Position numbers and translations under genes: made by a program | Notes under the pieces: generated by a model | The model's input: the letters and a program-made list of their open reading frames with translations, nothing else | Databases searched by the model: none | Told to the model about the DNA's origin: nothing | In this document: piece after piece, positions 6,289 through 12,219 of the stretch | Position numbering within the stretch: the first letter of the stretch is position 1 | Layout of the letters: the number at the start of each line of letters is the position of its first letter | Origin: a virus | Direction: 5' to 3' (one strand) | Virus record (IMG/VR): IMGVR_UViG_3300029319_000451 | Span: 1 to 25,513 of that record | DNA: 25,513 nucleotides

Positions 6289-6887
6289 TATGCACCTACC
6301 ATTACAGCTTGCACGTGAAACTTGCTAACTTTTTGTGCTGTATCCAATGCTTTATTTGCACGATTGCCAGCTACATACTCGCACCATGTATCCCACCAGT
6401 ATTGCGCGCCGCCAGTGTCTCGCGTAAATTGCACATAGTCCGCAATCTTTTTGAGTTTGGTATCACGCTTCACACCCTTGGGAAATTTGAGTGCCGCGCG
6501 TGATAATCCTAATCTGTCACAATTATGGCTATCTATGCACGACACATCTAGCCCCACCATTTGCGCCACAAATGCCGCTTTGACAATGCCAAGGTTTGGC
6601 ACGTTGGTTAGCACATCAATAGCCGCAACCGCATCATTTGTTTTGACAGCCTCTTTAATAGCCGCAAAAATCACGCGCTTATGTTCTTGTAGATACTTAT
6701 AGCCATCACGTTTGTTGCCCCATAGATACTTGCTATTTGCGCCGTTTGCGTCTATGTCCAGCATTTGTGCGTGAGTTGATGTTAGGCTAGCTTGTATCGT
6801 AGTTAATACAAACGTGCCAACACGCGCCAAGTTATCAGGATTTTTAAGCGCAAACTTGGCAATCTTTTTGCAATCAGTCTTGTACAT
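6288..6887 (-). CDS. HhH-GPD-like (DNA glycosylase/endonuclease III fold) protein
   Basis: A 199-aa protein whose centre reads VPNLGIVKAAFVAQMVG (about residues 96-112) followed by CIDSHN (117-122). This resembles the helix-hairpin-helix and catalytic segment of endonuclease III relatives (LPGVGxKTA ... VDTHV). K103 would be near the catalytic Lys and D119 the catalytic Asp. No C-terminal four-Cys iron-sulfur motif is present. The function could be base-excision or host/phage DNA modification, or only a DNA-binding fold. It is preceded by AGAGGTGA with good spacing and a hairpin leader shared with the next upstream gene. I am fairly sure it is a real gene and only moderately sure of the fold. 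Confidence 0.6.
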   Translation of the reverse strand: MYKTDCKKIAKFALKNPDNLARVGTFVLTTIQASLTSTHAQMLDIDANGANSKYLWGNKRDGYKYLQEHKRVIFAAIKEAVKTNDAVAAIDVLTNVPNLGIVKAAFVAQMVGLDVSCIDSHNCDRLGLSRAALKFPKGVKRDTKLKKIADYVQFTRDTGGAQYWWDTWCEYVAGNRANKALDTAQKVSKFHVQAVMVGA

Positions 6888-6917
6888 AATTCACCTCTAT
6901 TGTTGGTTGATAGTGTA

Positions 6918-6960
6918 GTTATGGGGTGCAATGCACCACGATAGCACATTGCACCATAAC
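6918..6960. promoter_or_regulatory. Inverted repeat/hairpin leader before the HhH-GPD gene
   Basis: GTTATGGGGTGCAATG (6918-6933) pairs with CATTGCACCATAAC (6947-6960), 14 bp with a 2-nt bulge. The left arm itself begins a smaller palindrome, GGTGCAATGCACC. It lies 30 nt from the HhH gene start and is followed (minus strand) by AACCAACAAT and AGAGGTGA, a layout shared with the upstream gene's leader. It may be an operator, an RNA leader structure or a weak terminator; no U-run follows. Confidence 0.6.
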
Positions 6961-6961
6961 G

Positions 6962-7117
6962 CTATGCGGCATCACGTTTTGCTTCAAACATGATTGCACG
7001 TTCCTTTTCAATTAACTCACTGATAATGGGCTTTGCATTTACCGTTGTGATAGGTACAAACTGGCCTTGTTTATCACGTGCTACTGATAAGAAACCGTTG
7101 TTTTGTGTTACAATCAT
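6962..7117 (-). CDS. Small protein, 51 aa, first gene of the leftward early arm
   Basis: Reads MIVTQNNGFLSVARDKQGQF then continues to MFEAKRDAA; I found it by hand. A strong AGAGGTGA lies before the ATG. The predicted fold is a beta hairpin followed by an amphipathic helix (IISELIEKERAIMFEAKRD). It sits immediately behind a palindrome that overlaps a promoter -10, so it is likely the first gene made from the leftward promoter, a position where phages often place regulators or host-takeover proteins. Not recognised. Confidence 0.6.
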   Translation of the reverse strand: MIVTQNNGFLSVARDKQGQFVPITTVNAKPIISELIEKERAIMFEAKRDAA

Positions 7118-7146
7118 AATATCACCTCTTTTGATTGTTGGTTACG

Positions 7147-7187
7147 TTATGGGTGTAACATTACACCCCATAATTACACTTTGTCAA
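7147..7187 (-). promoter_or_regulatory. Leftward early promoter with operator-like palindrome
   Basis: On the minus strand TTGACA (7182-7187) is followed by 16 nt and TGTAAT (7160-7165). The -10 lies inside a palindrome, GGGTGTAA-TG-TTACACCC, extended to TTATGGGTGTAA (7147-7158) pairing with TTACACCCCATAA (7161-7173) with one bulge. A repressor bound to this dyad would block the promoter. As RNA the same sequence forms a hairpin in the leader of the 51-aa gene. Confidence 0.6.
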
Positions 7188-7474
7188 ATTATAAATATGG
7201 GCTAGGTGCATGGCATCACTTTTGAAGTGTACACCTCACCCATATTTTGGCAAGGTTGCTGTCTCTATCGGCCATGCATCCATTGGGTTGGAACTTTTCA
7301 GGCATGATTAGTCTCAATAGGTAGCTAACGCATTATTTCTCTTATACGATACTGCTACACCTTGACAGCTTTGGCATGGTCTAGGTTCGGCCTAGTCTGG
7401 TATCCATGTATACCCCACAATTCAACATCTTCTATGAGAGCGCACTATTGCGGCGAGTCGCATTTATTGTTAGC

Positions 7475-7504
7475 AGTCTAAACTTGCAATGTCTGTTTTG
7501 TCAA
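7475..7504 (-). promoter_or_regulatory. Possible weak leftward promoter in the control region
   Basis: TTGACA (7499-7504, minus strand), 18 nt, then TAGACT (7475-7480). The -35 is perfect but the -10 matches only 4 of 6. A transcript from here would run about 300 nt before the next promoter and could be a leader or a small RNA. Confidence 0.3.
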
Positions 7505-7875
7505 TTCCTCTTTTTTTGTTTCAGTCTCATTACGTTAATTCGCATTCAATTTTTAGTCAAGTCTTATTCGGTATTCTGTTTTATTCTGGTAGGCCTAGCC
7601 CTATGTAGCCGTAGCGATTAAGGGTTATCTAGCGTTTATCTTAGCGGCCATGTTGAAACTTGCGTTTGGTCTGGTTATCGCTTCGATGTTTAAAAGACTA
7701 AACCGAAAGCATATGAAATGTAAACCCCTAACTAACATATTGATTTATAAAGATAAAATAGCATTGAGTAAAATAAGCTATTGATTTTATTGAATAATTA
7801 TTTTTAAAAAAAATTAAAAAAGATAAATTTTTTTTTGTATTATATAAGTATGCATATTTTTGAGGGGGTGTAGTG

Positions 7876-7930
7876 TGTAAACATTTACAAACACCGCCAT
7901 GTTGTTTTTGTAAACATTTTATAATTTACA
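7876..7930. repeat. TGTAAACATTT direct repeats with dyad symmetry
   Basis: TGTAAACATTT occurs at 7876-7886 and again at 7909-7919, 33 bp apart (about three helical turns). The first copy is part of the palindrome TGTAAA-CA-TTTACA (7876-7889); the second is followed by TTTACA at 7925-7930. It is flanked by A+T-rich tracts. This suits an initiator or regulator binding site, but only two copies are present. Confidence 0.5.
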
Positions 7931-8080
7931 ACTATAAGCAGCACAATATAAATATAGACTGATACCATAACAGTCTATTTTATTGGCTAAGTTGTTGATA
8001 ATAAATAAAAAAGCATCAATTTTGCTATTATTTTTTTATTTTTTGGCTGATTTGGCGGCATATCTTTTGAAATCAAGAGG

Positions 8081-8107
8081 GTACGGGCAGGACGCCACAC
8101 CCCGTAC
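8081..8107. other. GC-rich hairpin in the A+T-rich control region
   Basis: GTACGGG (8081-8087) and CCCGTAC (8101-8107) form a perfect 7-bp stem with a 13-nt loop. GTACGTACGTA follows directly. Such a GC-rich stem stands out in the surrounding A+T-rich DNA. There is no T-run after it, so a terminator is not supported; a protein-binding or replication structure is possible. Confidence 0.45.
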
Positions 8108-8235
8108 GTACGTATATGTATGTAGAAATACACAGATTAGGAAAATTAAGTGTTAACCACAAGTGCAACTGACAGTTCGCCATACATGAGCAACGCTAAA
8201 TTTACCTCTTTTTAAAAATAATTACGTGATAGGGG

Positions 8236-8264
8236 TTGACATGCTTAAAAAAATATGGTATAAT
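8236..8264 (+). promoter_or_regulatory. Consensus sigma-70 promoter for the rightward arm
   Basis: TTGACA (8236-8241), 17 nt, TATAAT (8259-8264), with TGG directly before the -10. This is a full-consensus promoter with an extended -10. The predicted start is about 8271, giving a leader of roughly 165 nt full of inverted repeats before the first rightward gene. Confidence 0.85.
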
Positions 8265-8280
8265 TATGTATAACTAGACA

Positions 8281-8402
8281 CACTTAAAGTGATTCACTTA
8301 AATGTTTACTTAATAACTCTTAAAAAGACTCTTTAACTATAGACATTTAAGTGTATAGTTAAGAGTTCTTATAAGATTTTCTTTGCTAATACATTTTAAG
8401 TG
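8281..8402. repeat. Four CACTTAAATG-type sites and nested inverted repeats (operator array or leader RNA)
   Basis: CACTTAAAGTG (8281-8291, itself a palindrome), CACTTAAATGT (8295-8305), ACATTTAAGTG (8343-8353) and ACATTTTAAGTG (8391-8402) share one motif in both orientations. The second and third are exact 11-bp inverted copies. TTAACTATA (8333-8341) pairs with TATAGTTAA (8354-8362), and AACTCTTAA (8315-8323) pairs with TTAAGAGTT (8359-8367). The last two pairings compete for the same bases. Confidence 0.7.
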
Positions 8403-8416
8403 ATAGTATTCGTGCC

Positions 8417-8422
8417 TATAAT
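8417..8422 (+). promoter_or_regulatory. TATAAT element just before the first rightward gene
   Basis: A perfect -10 hexamer TATAAT at 8417-8422 with no TTGACA at the right distance. The place of the -35 is occupied by ACATTTTAAGTG (8391-8402), one of the repeated sites. This could be a promoter that needs an activator bound there. Predicted start about 8429, a few bases before the TTG start codon. Confidence 0.35.
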
Positions 8423-8433
8423 TAAAAAAGTTC

Positions 8434-8655
8434 TTGACTTTGGCTAAGAAATCCGTAAAACTATACACAGATAATGTACTTGATGCATTTTATCATGCTA
8501 TTCGTACTAATTCGTTAGACCGTTTACACATACCACACAGCGATGTGTTCTACGTGCGTAGTGCTGTTGAAGCACATTACGGACGTAAGTTTACTTTGAA
8601 GCACGTAGAAGATGCTATGAGGGCTGAAGGGTGGACAGAGAAAGATGAACAATGA
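8434..8655 (+). CDS. Unknown protein, 73 aa, TTG start, first gene of the late arm
   Basis: There is no ATG or GTG in the first half of this frame, and an in-frame stop lies at 8419-8421. Translation therefore must start at TTG 8434 or TTG 8440 (the latter gives (M)AKKSVKLYTDN, a typical start). No Shine-Dalgarno is visible. The protein has helical stretches (VLDAFYHAIRTNSLDRL; SAVEAHYGRKFTLKHVEDAM) that could form a small helix-turn-helix-like domain, so a regulator is possible but unproved. It ends with an ATGA overlap into the next gene. The region before it holds the operator-like array. Confidence 0.6.
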   Translation: MTLAKKSVKLYTDNVLDAFYHAIRTNSLDRLHIPHSDVFYVRSAVEAHYGRKFTLKHVEDAMRAEGWTEKDEQ

Positions 8656-8891
8656 TACCTATTACCTTCTATGTATTTCTATCTGTAATCGTTATGCCAG
8701 ATGGCACACTTAAAAGCTACACGGAAAATGTAGTTGAGTGTCCCACAGAAGAAGCTGTGCTACAGATGCATCAGCATAGATTAGAGAAGGGTGAAATAAG
8801 AGATTGGGCAGCATCTTGTGGCCCAATGACATTAATGTTTAACGAGCCGCCTAAAATACCTGAACCACCTGCAGAGGAGTTGTCTACATAA
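8652..8891 (+). CDS. Unknown protein, 79 aa, hydrophobic N-terminus
   Basis: Starts MIPITFYVFLSVIVMPDGTL. The first 15 residues are hydrophobic without a preceding positive charge, then a soluble part with Cys29 and Cys56 and a Pro-rich end (EPPKIPEPPAEE). It may be exported or anchored, but the MPDGT turn and following strand also fit a small beta protein. Coupled to its neighbours by ATGA and TAATG overlaps. Not recognised. Confidence 0.65.
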   Translation: MIPITFYVFLSVIVMPDGTLKSYTENVVECPTEEAVLQMHQHRLEKGEIRDWAASCGPMTLMFNEPPKIPEPPAEELST

Positions 8892-9193
8892 TGTCTGTCA
8901 AATATCGTGGCATAACATTCCCCGGTTACAACAAACCTATCAAGAGTAATCGTGCGGGTAAAAAGAAAATGGTTCTTGCTAAGAAGGGTGAGACAATTAG
9001 ATTAATTCATTTTGGTGCTACAGGCTATGGTCACAACTATAGTGCTGCAGCCCGTAAGTCGTTCCGTGCTAGACACAAGTGTGATACTGCCAGCGACATC
9101 TTGACAGCCCGATATTGGGCTTGCCGCACACTCTGGGGTGGAGCAGGCGGCAGTACAAAATCATCACCAAAGTCTAGGAAAGGAAAATACTAA
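8891..9193 (+). CDS. Conserved phage protein, 100 aa, with RKSFRARHKCDTA / TARYWACR motif
   Basis: A basic protein with IRLIHFGATGYGHNYSAAAR (about residues 36-55), then KSFRARHKCDTASD and ARYWACRTLW. This RARH-x-C...YW-x-C(R/K) block is shared by many phage proteins of the DUF5872/DUF6321 kind, often virion-associated, as I remember them. The His and two Cys may bind metal. The end (SSPKSRKGKY) is basic and disordered. Lying among basic small genes of the late arm, it is likely a structural or packaged protein; function is not known. Confidence 0.7.
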   Translation: MSVKYRGITFPGYNKPIKSNRAGKKKMVLAKKGETIRLIHFGATGYGHNYSAAARKSFRARHKCDTASDILTARYWACRTLWGGAGGSTKSSPKSRKGKY

Positions 9194-9924
9194 TGGCACT
9201 CCCAGCACTTATACCCGTAATTATGATGGGCGGTAGAATTATTGGACGTATTGCAAGTAAAAGGCTTGCTGGTCAATTAGCAGGTAAATTAGGTAAAGGT
9301 CAAAGAATTGTTAATAAGCCTGCCTCACAAGCAAAAAATGTACCTAATGTAACTAGCGTAAATCAGGCAAGAAATTTAAAACCACCTACAAAGGTAGTAG
9401 GTAAAGGACCAGCACCAGCATCTATTCGGACAGGTGCGCCTAAGTCTCCAAAGAAGCCTTTACGTGCAGACCCTAAAGACCGTATTAGCACCCCAGCAAA
9501 AAAAGCTAAAACAACTGCTACAGGCACATCAACACAGAAGAAAATTGTGGGTGCAGGTCTAACTGCAGCATCGTTATCTGGACTTTTACCTGATAGAAAA
9601 GGTAGTGGTAAGTCACAAGCTGGAACTAAATCAGGACCAAGCACAAAAACAACTGTTAGTGATGCACAAAAAAGGGGACAGGTTAGAAAAAATCAAACTA
9701 CATCAAAGGCAGATAAAAATAAATCAAAAAGTTTTAAAGACTATAAATCTGTGGCAGCAGCACAAAAAGATAACTCTAACTTTTTTATGGGTAGAGATGG
9801 TAAAAAGAAATTAGCTGTCACTGCGGAGCAACTAAAAAAATCTGGACTAAGCCTTAATGCTATGGCAAACAAAGTTCGTGCTGGTTCTAGCATTAAACAG
9901 TTAATAGCTAAGAGGAACAAGTAA
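9193..9924 (+). CDS. Basic, disordered protein, 243 aa, hydrophobic N-terminal helix
   Basis: The N-terminus (MALPALIPVIMMGGRIIGRI) is hydrophobic and Gly-containing, followed by a long Lys/Pro/Ala/Thr/Ser-rich stretch without clear fold (residues about 35-195). A short more ordered end follows (KKLAVTAEQLKKSGLSLNAM). Isoelectric point must be very high. It could coat DNA inside the head or be an ejected protein that inserts in a membrane; both are inference. TAATG overlaps at start and end. The second alanine-rich patch (GAGLTAASLSGLLP) is another weak hydrophobic segment. Confidence 0.65.
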   Translation: MALPALIPVIMMGGRIIGRIASKRLAGQLAGKLGKGQRIVNKPASQAKNVPNVTSVNQARNLKPPTKVVGKGPAPASIRTGAPKSPKKPLRADPKDRISTPAKKAKTTATGTSTQKKIVGAGLTAASLSGLLPDRKGSGKSQAGTKSGPSTKTTVSDAQKRGQVRKNQTTSKADKNKSKSFKDYKSVAAAQKDNSNFFMGRDGKKKLAVTAEQLKKSGLSLNAMANKVRAGSSIKQLIAKRNK

Positions 9925-10340
9925 TGAGCAAACGAGGAGACAAAACTGGTCGCGAGGAACTGCGTAAATTAAAAATTTTAGATATGCAGAAACTTATGAG
10001 TGAACCGGGCCTTACCTCTAGTGAGCGTAAGATGGTACAAGATAAAATTAAAAAGTTAAAAGCTGGGGGCAATCCATTGTCTGCAGAATTTGAACTTAAC
10101 GCGGGGGGCGATGTGACAAAGAAAAAGAAAAAGGTTCCAGTAATAGCTATATCTGTAGGCATGGCTGAAATGCCTAAAGATAAAAAGGGTCCAATGAAAA
10201 TGGCTATGGGTGGCATGGCTAATGGAAAGAAGCATATGTATCTTAACGAAGGTGCATTGGTTACAGAAAATTTAAACCCCGGATTAAAAGCATTAGCTAA
10301 AGAAAGACCAGACGTAGTTAAAAAGATTCTAAAAAAATAA
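9924..10340 (+). CDS. Basic protein, 138 aa, with GGMA and NEGALVTENLNPG motifs
   Basis: Starts MSKRGDKTGREELRKLKILD. A helical N-terminal half is followed by KKKKK, then PMKMAMGGMANGKKHMYLNE and GALVTENLNPGLKALAKERP. The Met/Gly/Lys block resembles the repeats in the 57-aa protein downstream and the GG(L/M) blocks in the 985-aa virion-type protein, suggesting a shared binding peptide. Probably virion-associated. Start and stop overlap the neighbours (TAATG). Confidence 0.65.
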   Translation: MSKRGDKTGREELRKLKILDMQKLMSEPGLTSSERKMVQDKIKKLKAGGNPLSAEFELNAGGDVTKKKKKVPVIAISVGMAEMPKDKKGPMKMAMGGMANGKKHMYLNEGALVTENLNPGLKALAKERPDVVKKILKK

Positions 10341-10489
10341 TGGTTGCTAAAGTATCAACAATAAAACGTAAGATACGTTCAGGCCAAAAGCTAGGCTTTA
10401 GTGAAAGAGCAAGAGCAGTAAACAAAGGATTGTTACCAAGTGTCGCTAAAAAGAATACCAAGAAAAAAGGGGCAACCCGCCGGGTCTAA
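10340..10489 (+). CDS. Very basic small protein, 49 aa
   Basis: Found by hand: starts MVAKVSTIKRKIRSGQKLGF and ends KNTKKKGATRRV. Start overlaps the previous stop (TAATG) and the next gene begins inside it at 10440 in another frame, a 50-nt overlap. Lys and Arg dominate, suggesting nucleic-acid binding. No family recognised. Confidence 0.5.
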   Translation: MVAKVSTIKRKIRSGQKLGFSERARAVNKGLLPSVAKKNTKKKGATRRV

Positions 10490-10742
10490 GAAACACAGTG
10501 ACCTGTACACAGACGAAAACCCTAAAGGTACAATTAAAGGTCTAAAGTTTGCTACAGTCAAAGATGCGGAAGCATCTGTGCGTAAGATAAAAGCATCAGG
10601 ACGTTCACATGCTCACAAGACACAAGCTGCTATCGCTATGGAACAACGAGCCAGAGCAGCGGGAAAAACTGCTGCAGCTAGTGTATACCGCAGGTTCATC
10701 GAATCACAGAAGAAAAAGACCCGTGCATCCCGTAGAACGTGA
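10440..10742 (+). CDS. Conserved basic phage protein, 100 aa (HSDLYTDENPKGTI family)
   Basis: Reads MSLKRIPRKKGQPAGSKKHS from a GTG start, with AAAGGA about 10 nt upstream. The core (LYTDENPKGTIKGLKFATV, then AEASVRKIKASGRSHAHK and AAIAMEQRARAAGK) matches a small protein family I remember from many marine phages, with no known function. It looks like an alpha-helical DNA- or protein-binding unit followed by a basic tail. It overlaps the genes on both sides. GTG start is a little uncertain, but the family usually starts with such a short basic leader. Confidence 0.7.
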   Translation: MSLKRIPRKKGQPAGSKKHSDLYTDENPKGTIKGLKFATVKDAEASVRKIKASGRSHAHKTQAAIAMEQRARAAGKTAAASVYRRFIESQKKKTRASRRT

Positions 10743-11256
10743 TATACGAAAGTGGTCACACGAGTTTCTTGAAAAGCCTAGCAATAAACTCAATGGCCTG
10801 CCACCTTGTCCATATGCGAAGCAAGCATGGCTAGACGATAAAGTTACGTTTAGCATAAACACTGGACTAGATGGGCTGGCAGAAGAAATAAAAAAGTTTT
10901 CTACACACGACTATGATATAGTTATATGGGCAGAAGAAGATATGCCAGAGATGGGCTATCTTGATGGTTGGTGTGATGGCGTAAATGAAGCCATGTCAAT
11001 CGCTGGCATAGATATGCACCTTATGGTATTTCATCCAGACTATGATGCTGAAGAGGCAGGTCTGGACTTTTTAGTAGATGATGGTGTCACAGATGACACG
11101 TTAGAATATTGCATGGTGTTCGTGCAATTACTATCAAAGCTAGACGATGCAGCTTTGAGTTTGGAAAAGTCTGGATACTATAAAGAGTTTCCAGAATGGG
11201 TTTATCAGAGTCTAGTATTAGACAGAAGGAAGTTACGAAATGGTAATGCACGGTAA
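10723..11256 (+). CDS. Conserved phage protein of unknown function, 177 aa
   Basis: I start it at GTG 10723, giving (M)HPVERDIRKWSHEFLEKPS; the open frame reaches back to 10609, but that part overlaps the neighbour deeply and has no ribosome binding site. The N-terminal stretch ends LPPCPYAKQAW, a Cys-Pro-Tyr-Ala motif seen in phage and bacterial unknowns. The remainder is an acidic alpha/beta domain (YDIVIWAEEDM, MHLMVFHPDYDAEEAG) and a helical end. It overlaps the next gene by 17 nt. Function not recognised; its acidic nature contrasts with the basic proteins around it. Confidence 0.65.
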   Translation: MHPVERDIRKWSHEFLEKPSNKLNGLPPCPYAKQAWLDDKVTFSINTGLDGLAEEIKKFSTHDYDIVIWAEEDMPEMGYLDGWCDGVNEAMSIAGIDMHLMVFHPDYDAEEAGLDFLVDDGVTDDTLEYCMVFVQLLSKLDDAALSLEKSGYYKEFPEWVYQSLVLDRRKLRNGNAR

Positions 11257-11413
11257 AAAGAAAATGGCAAAGAAAATGCGGGGCGGTGGTTCTGTAATGC
11301 CAAAGCGGATGGCTGGCGGCGGTATGGCTAAAATGGCTAAGAAGAAAATGCGCGGCGGCGGTATGATGAAAAAGAAAATGATGCGTGGTGGAATGGCTAA
11401 AAAGAAGAAGTAA
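11240..11413 (+). CDS. Lys/Met/Gly repeat protein, 57 aa
   Basis: Found by hand. Starts MVMHGKKKMAKKMRGGGSVM and continues as imperfect repeats of KKKMRGGGM-type units. Only about eight amino-acid types are used; Lys, Met and Gly make up most of it, and there is no acidic residue. AGAAGGAAG is 7 nt before the ATG. The Met/Lys repeats would be highly cationic and flexible: a DNA-condensing, membrane-active or virion-anchoring peptide are possibilities. It shares the GGM(A) motif with the 138-aa and 985-aa proteins of this phage. Confidence 0.6.
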   Translation: MVMHGKKKMAKKMRGGGSVMPKRMAGGGMAKMAKKKMRGGGMMKKKMMRGGMAKKKK

Positions 11414-11414
11414 T

Positions 11415-11636
11415 ATGAAATGGCTAAAATGTTTGCCAGTGTCAAGCTGGATAAAAAGCGTCCGAAACGCAGGCGAGGCGTTCATAAAAAGAATACAAAC
11501 AAGCGTAACAAACCTAAAACCTTTTTTGGTTAAATGTCTTGGTTGGGGTTTACTTTACATGGGCAAACCCTTTACCAAGATAGGTAACTGGTTTTGGAAA
11601 CGCCATCGTGATGTATTAGACAGGAATAAAAAGTAA
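11415..11636 (+). CDS. Small amphipathic basic protein, 73 aa
   Basis: Starts MKWLKCLPVSSWIKSVRNAG and is rich in Trp, Lys and Leu in an amphipathic pattern (FIKRIQ, LVKCLGWGLLYMGKPF, WFWKRHRDVL). The ATG at 11415 follows AAGAAGAAG and the preceding stop. The composition resembles membrane-associating helices. Its neighbours are virion-type genes; no family recognised. Confidence 0.6.
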   Translation: MKWLKCLPVSSWIKSVRNAGEAFIKRIQTSVTNLKPFLVKCLGWGLLYMGKPFTKIGNWFWKRHRDVLDRNKK

Positions 11637-11989
11637 TGCCTAGAGTTGTTGATGGTTCTAAGTTTACAACACTAGGTGTTACTGTTGGTACGGGTGCAAC
11701 TGCATTATACACAGTGCCATCTAATTATGCATCAGTTATACGGCATTTGAGTTTAAATAATAACAATAGTGCAGCAAAGAAAATAACCGCACAATATTAT
11801 GACTCTAAAGCAGCTAGGTATTATTTTTTAACTGAGGACTTGTCTATAGCAGCTAACTCATTTATTAACATAGTTGATGGCAACTTTATTAGTCTTAATG
11901 CTAATGATAAGATTGTATTATCAGCAGAAACAGCAGGAACCATATCTGCATTAATATCTGTTGAAGAATACTATGACCCGAATAGATAG
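11636..11989 (+). CDS. Probable virion structural protein, 117 aa, beta-rich
   Basis: Starts MPRVVDGSKFTTLGVTVGTG. Alternating hydrophobic residues and the pattern ATALYTVPSNYASVIRHLSL ... NNNNSAAKKITAQYYD suggest a beta-sandwich such as those found in phage tail or head decoration proteins. There are no Cys residues. Start overlaps the previous stop (TAATG). The structural role is inferred from pattern and position. Confidence 0.65.
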   Translation: MPRVVDGSKFTTLGVTVGTGATALYTVPSNYASVIRHLSLNNNNSAAKKITAQYYDSKAARYYFLTEDLSIAANSFINIVDGNFISLNANDKIVLSAETAGTISALISVEEYYDPNR

Positions 11990-11997
11990 GATGTAAA

Positions 11998-12219
11998 ATG
12001 GCTCCAAGAAAAAAAGCAACGCCTAAAAAAATGCGTATGTCTAAGGGTGGCTCTACAGTAAACAAAGCGGGTAACTATACAAAACCTGCTCTCAGAAAAA
12101 GAATATTTAACAGAATCAAGGCTGGGAGTAAAGGTGGCGCACCCGGACAGTGGAGTGCTAGAAAAGCTCAGATGACTGCCCTAGCTTATAAAAGGGCTGG
12201 CGGTGGGTACAGAAATTAA
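11998..12219 (+). CDS. Small basic phage protein, 73 aa (GGAPGQWSARKAQ family)
   Basis: Starts MAPRKKATPKKMRMSKGGST and has the conserved end RIKAGSKGGAPGQWSARKAQ followed by MTALAYKRAGGGYRN. The block K-P-x-L-R-x-R...I-K-A-G-x-K-G-G-x-P-G-Q-W-S-A-R-K-A-Q is common in small phage and DUF5872-like proteins. It is probably nucleic-acid binding or virion-associated. It lies directly before the oxygenase gene with an overlap (TAATG). AGGATG lies 5 nt before its own ATG. Confidence 0.7.
   Translation: MAPRKKATPKKMRMSKGGSTVNKAGNYTKPALRKRIFNRIKAGSKGGAPGQWSARKAQMTALAYKRAGGGYRN

Larger units (their letters stand above)
7188..8235. other. Non-coding divergent control region, candidate origin
   Basis: About 1 kb with no convincing gene on either strand. 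The left half (7200-7730) has mixed composition, small hairpins (CACTT-TTG-AAGTG at 7217-7229; CTAGG-TTCGG-CCTAG at 7381-7395) and a possible minus-strand promoter. The middle (7740-7860 and 7970-8045) is extremely A+T-rich with long A and T runs, as in DNA-unwinding elements. Between these lie TGTAAACATTT repeats. Gene direction flips here, with replication genes leftward and virion genes rightward. An origin is inference. I saw no tRNA and no recognisable attP. Confidence 0.5.

Noticed and set aside
7406-7621. Plus-strand ORF of 71 aa in the control region
   Set aside because: Phe/Leu-rich because of T-rich DNA, no ribosome binding site, and isolated from the gene trains. It looks like chance.
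7995-8040. Possible terminator AGCA-loop-TGCT followed by a T-run in the control region
   Set aside because: The stem is only 4 bp with mismatches further out, and A/T runs are everywhere here; not distinguishable from composition.
7200-8430. tRNA gene or attP core next to the integrase or control region
   Set aside because: I looked for T-loop (GGTTCGA-type) and acceptor pairings on both strands and found none. An attP cannot be named without the host site.
11087-11485. Minus-strand ORFs opposite the Lys/Met/Gly repeat gene (His/Phe-rich translations)
   Set aside because: Their low-complexity content is the complement of AAG/ATG/GGC repeats in the plus-strand gene; no start signals.
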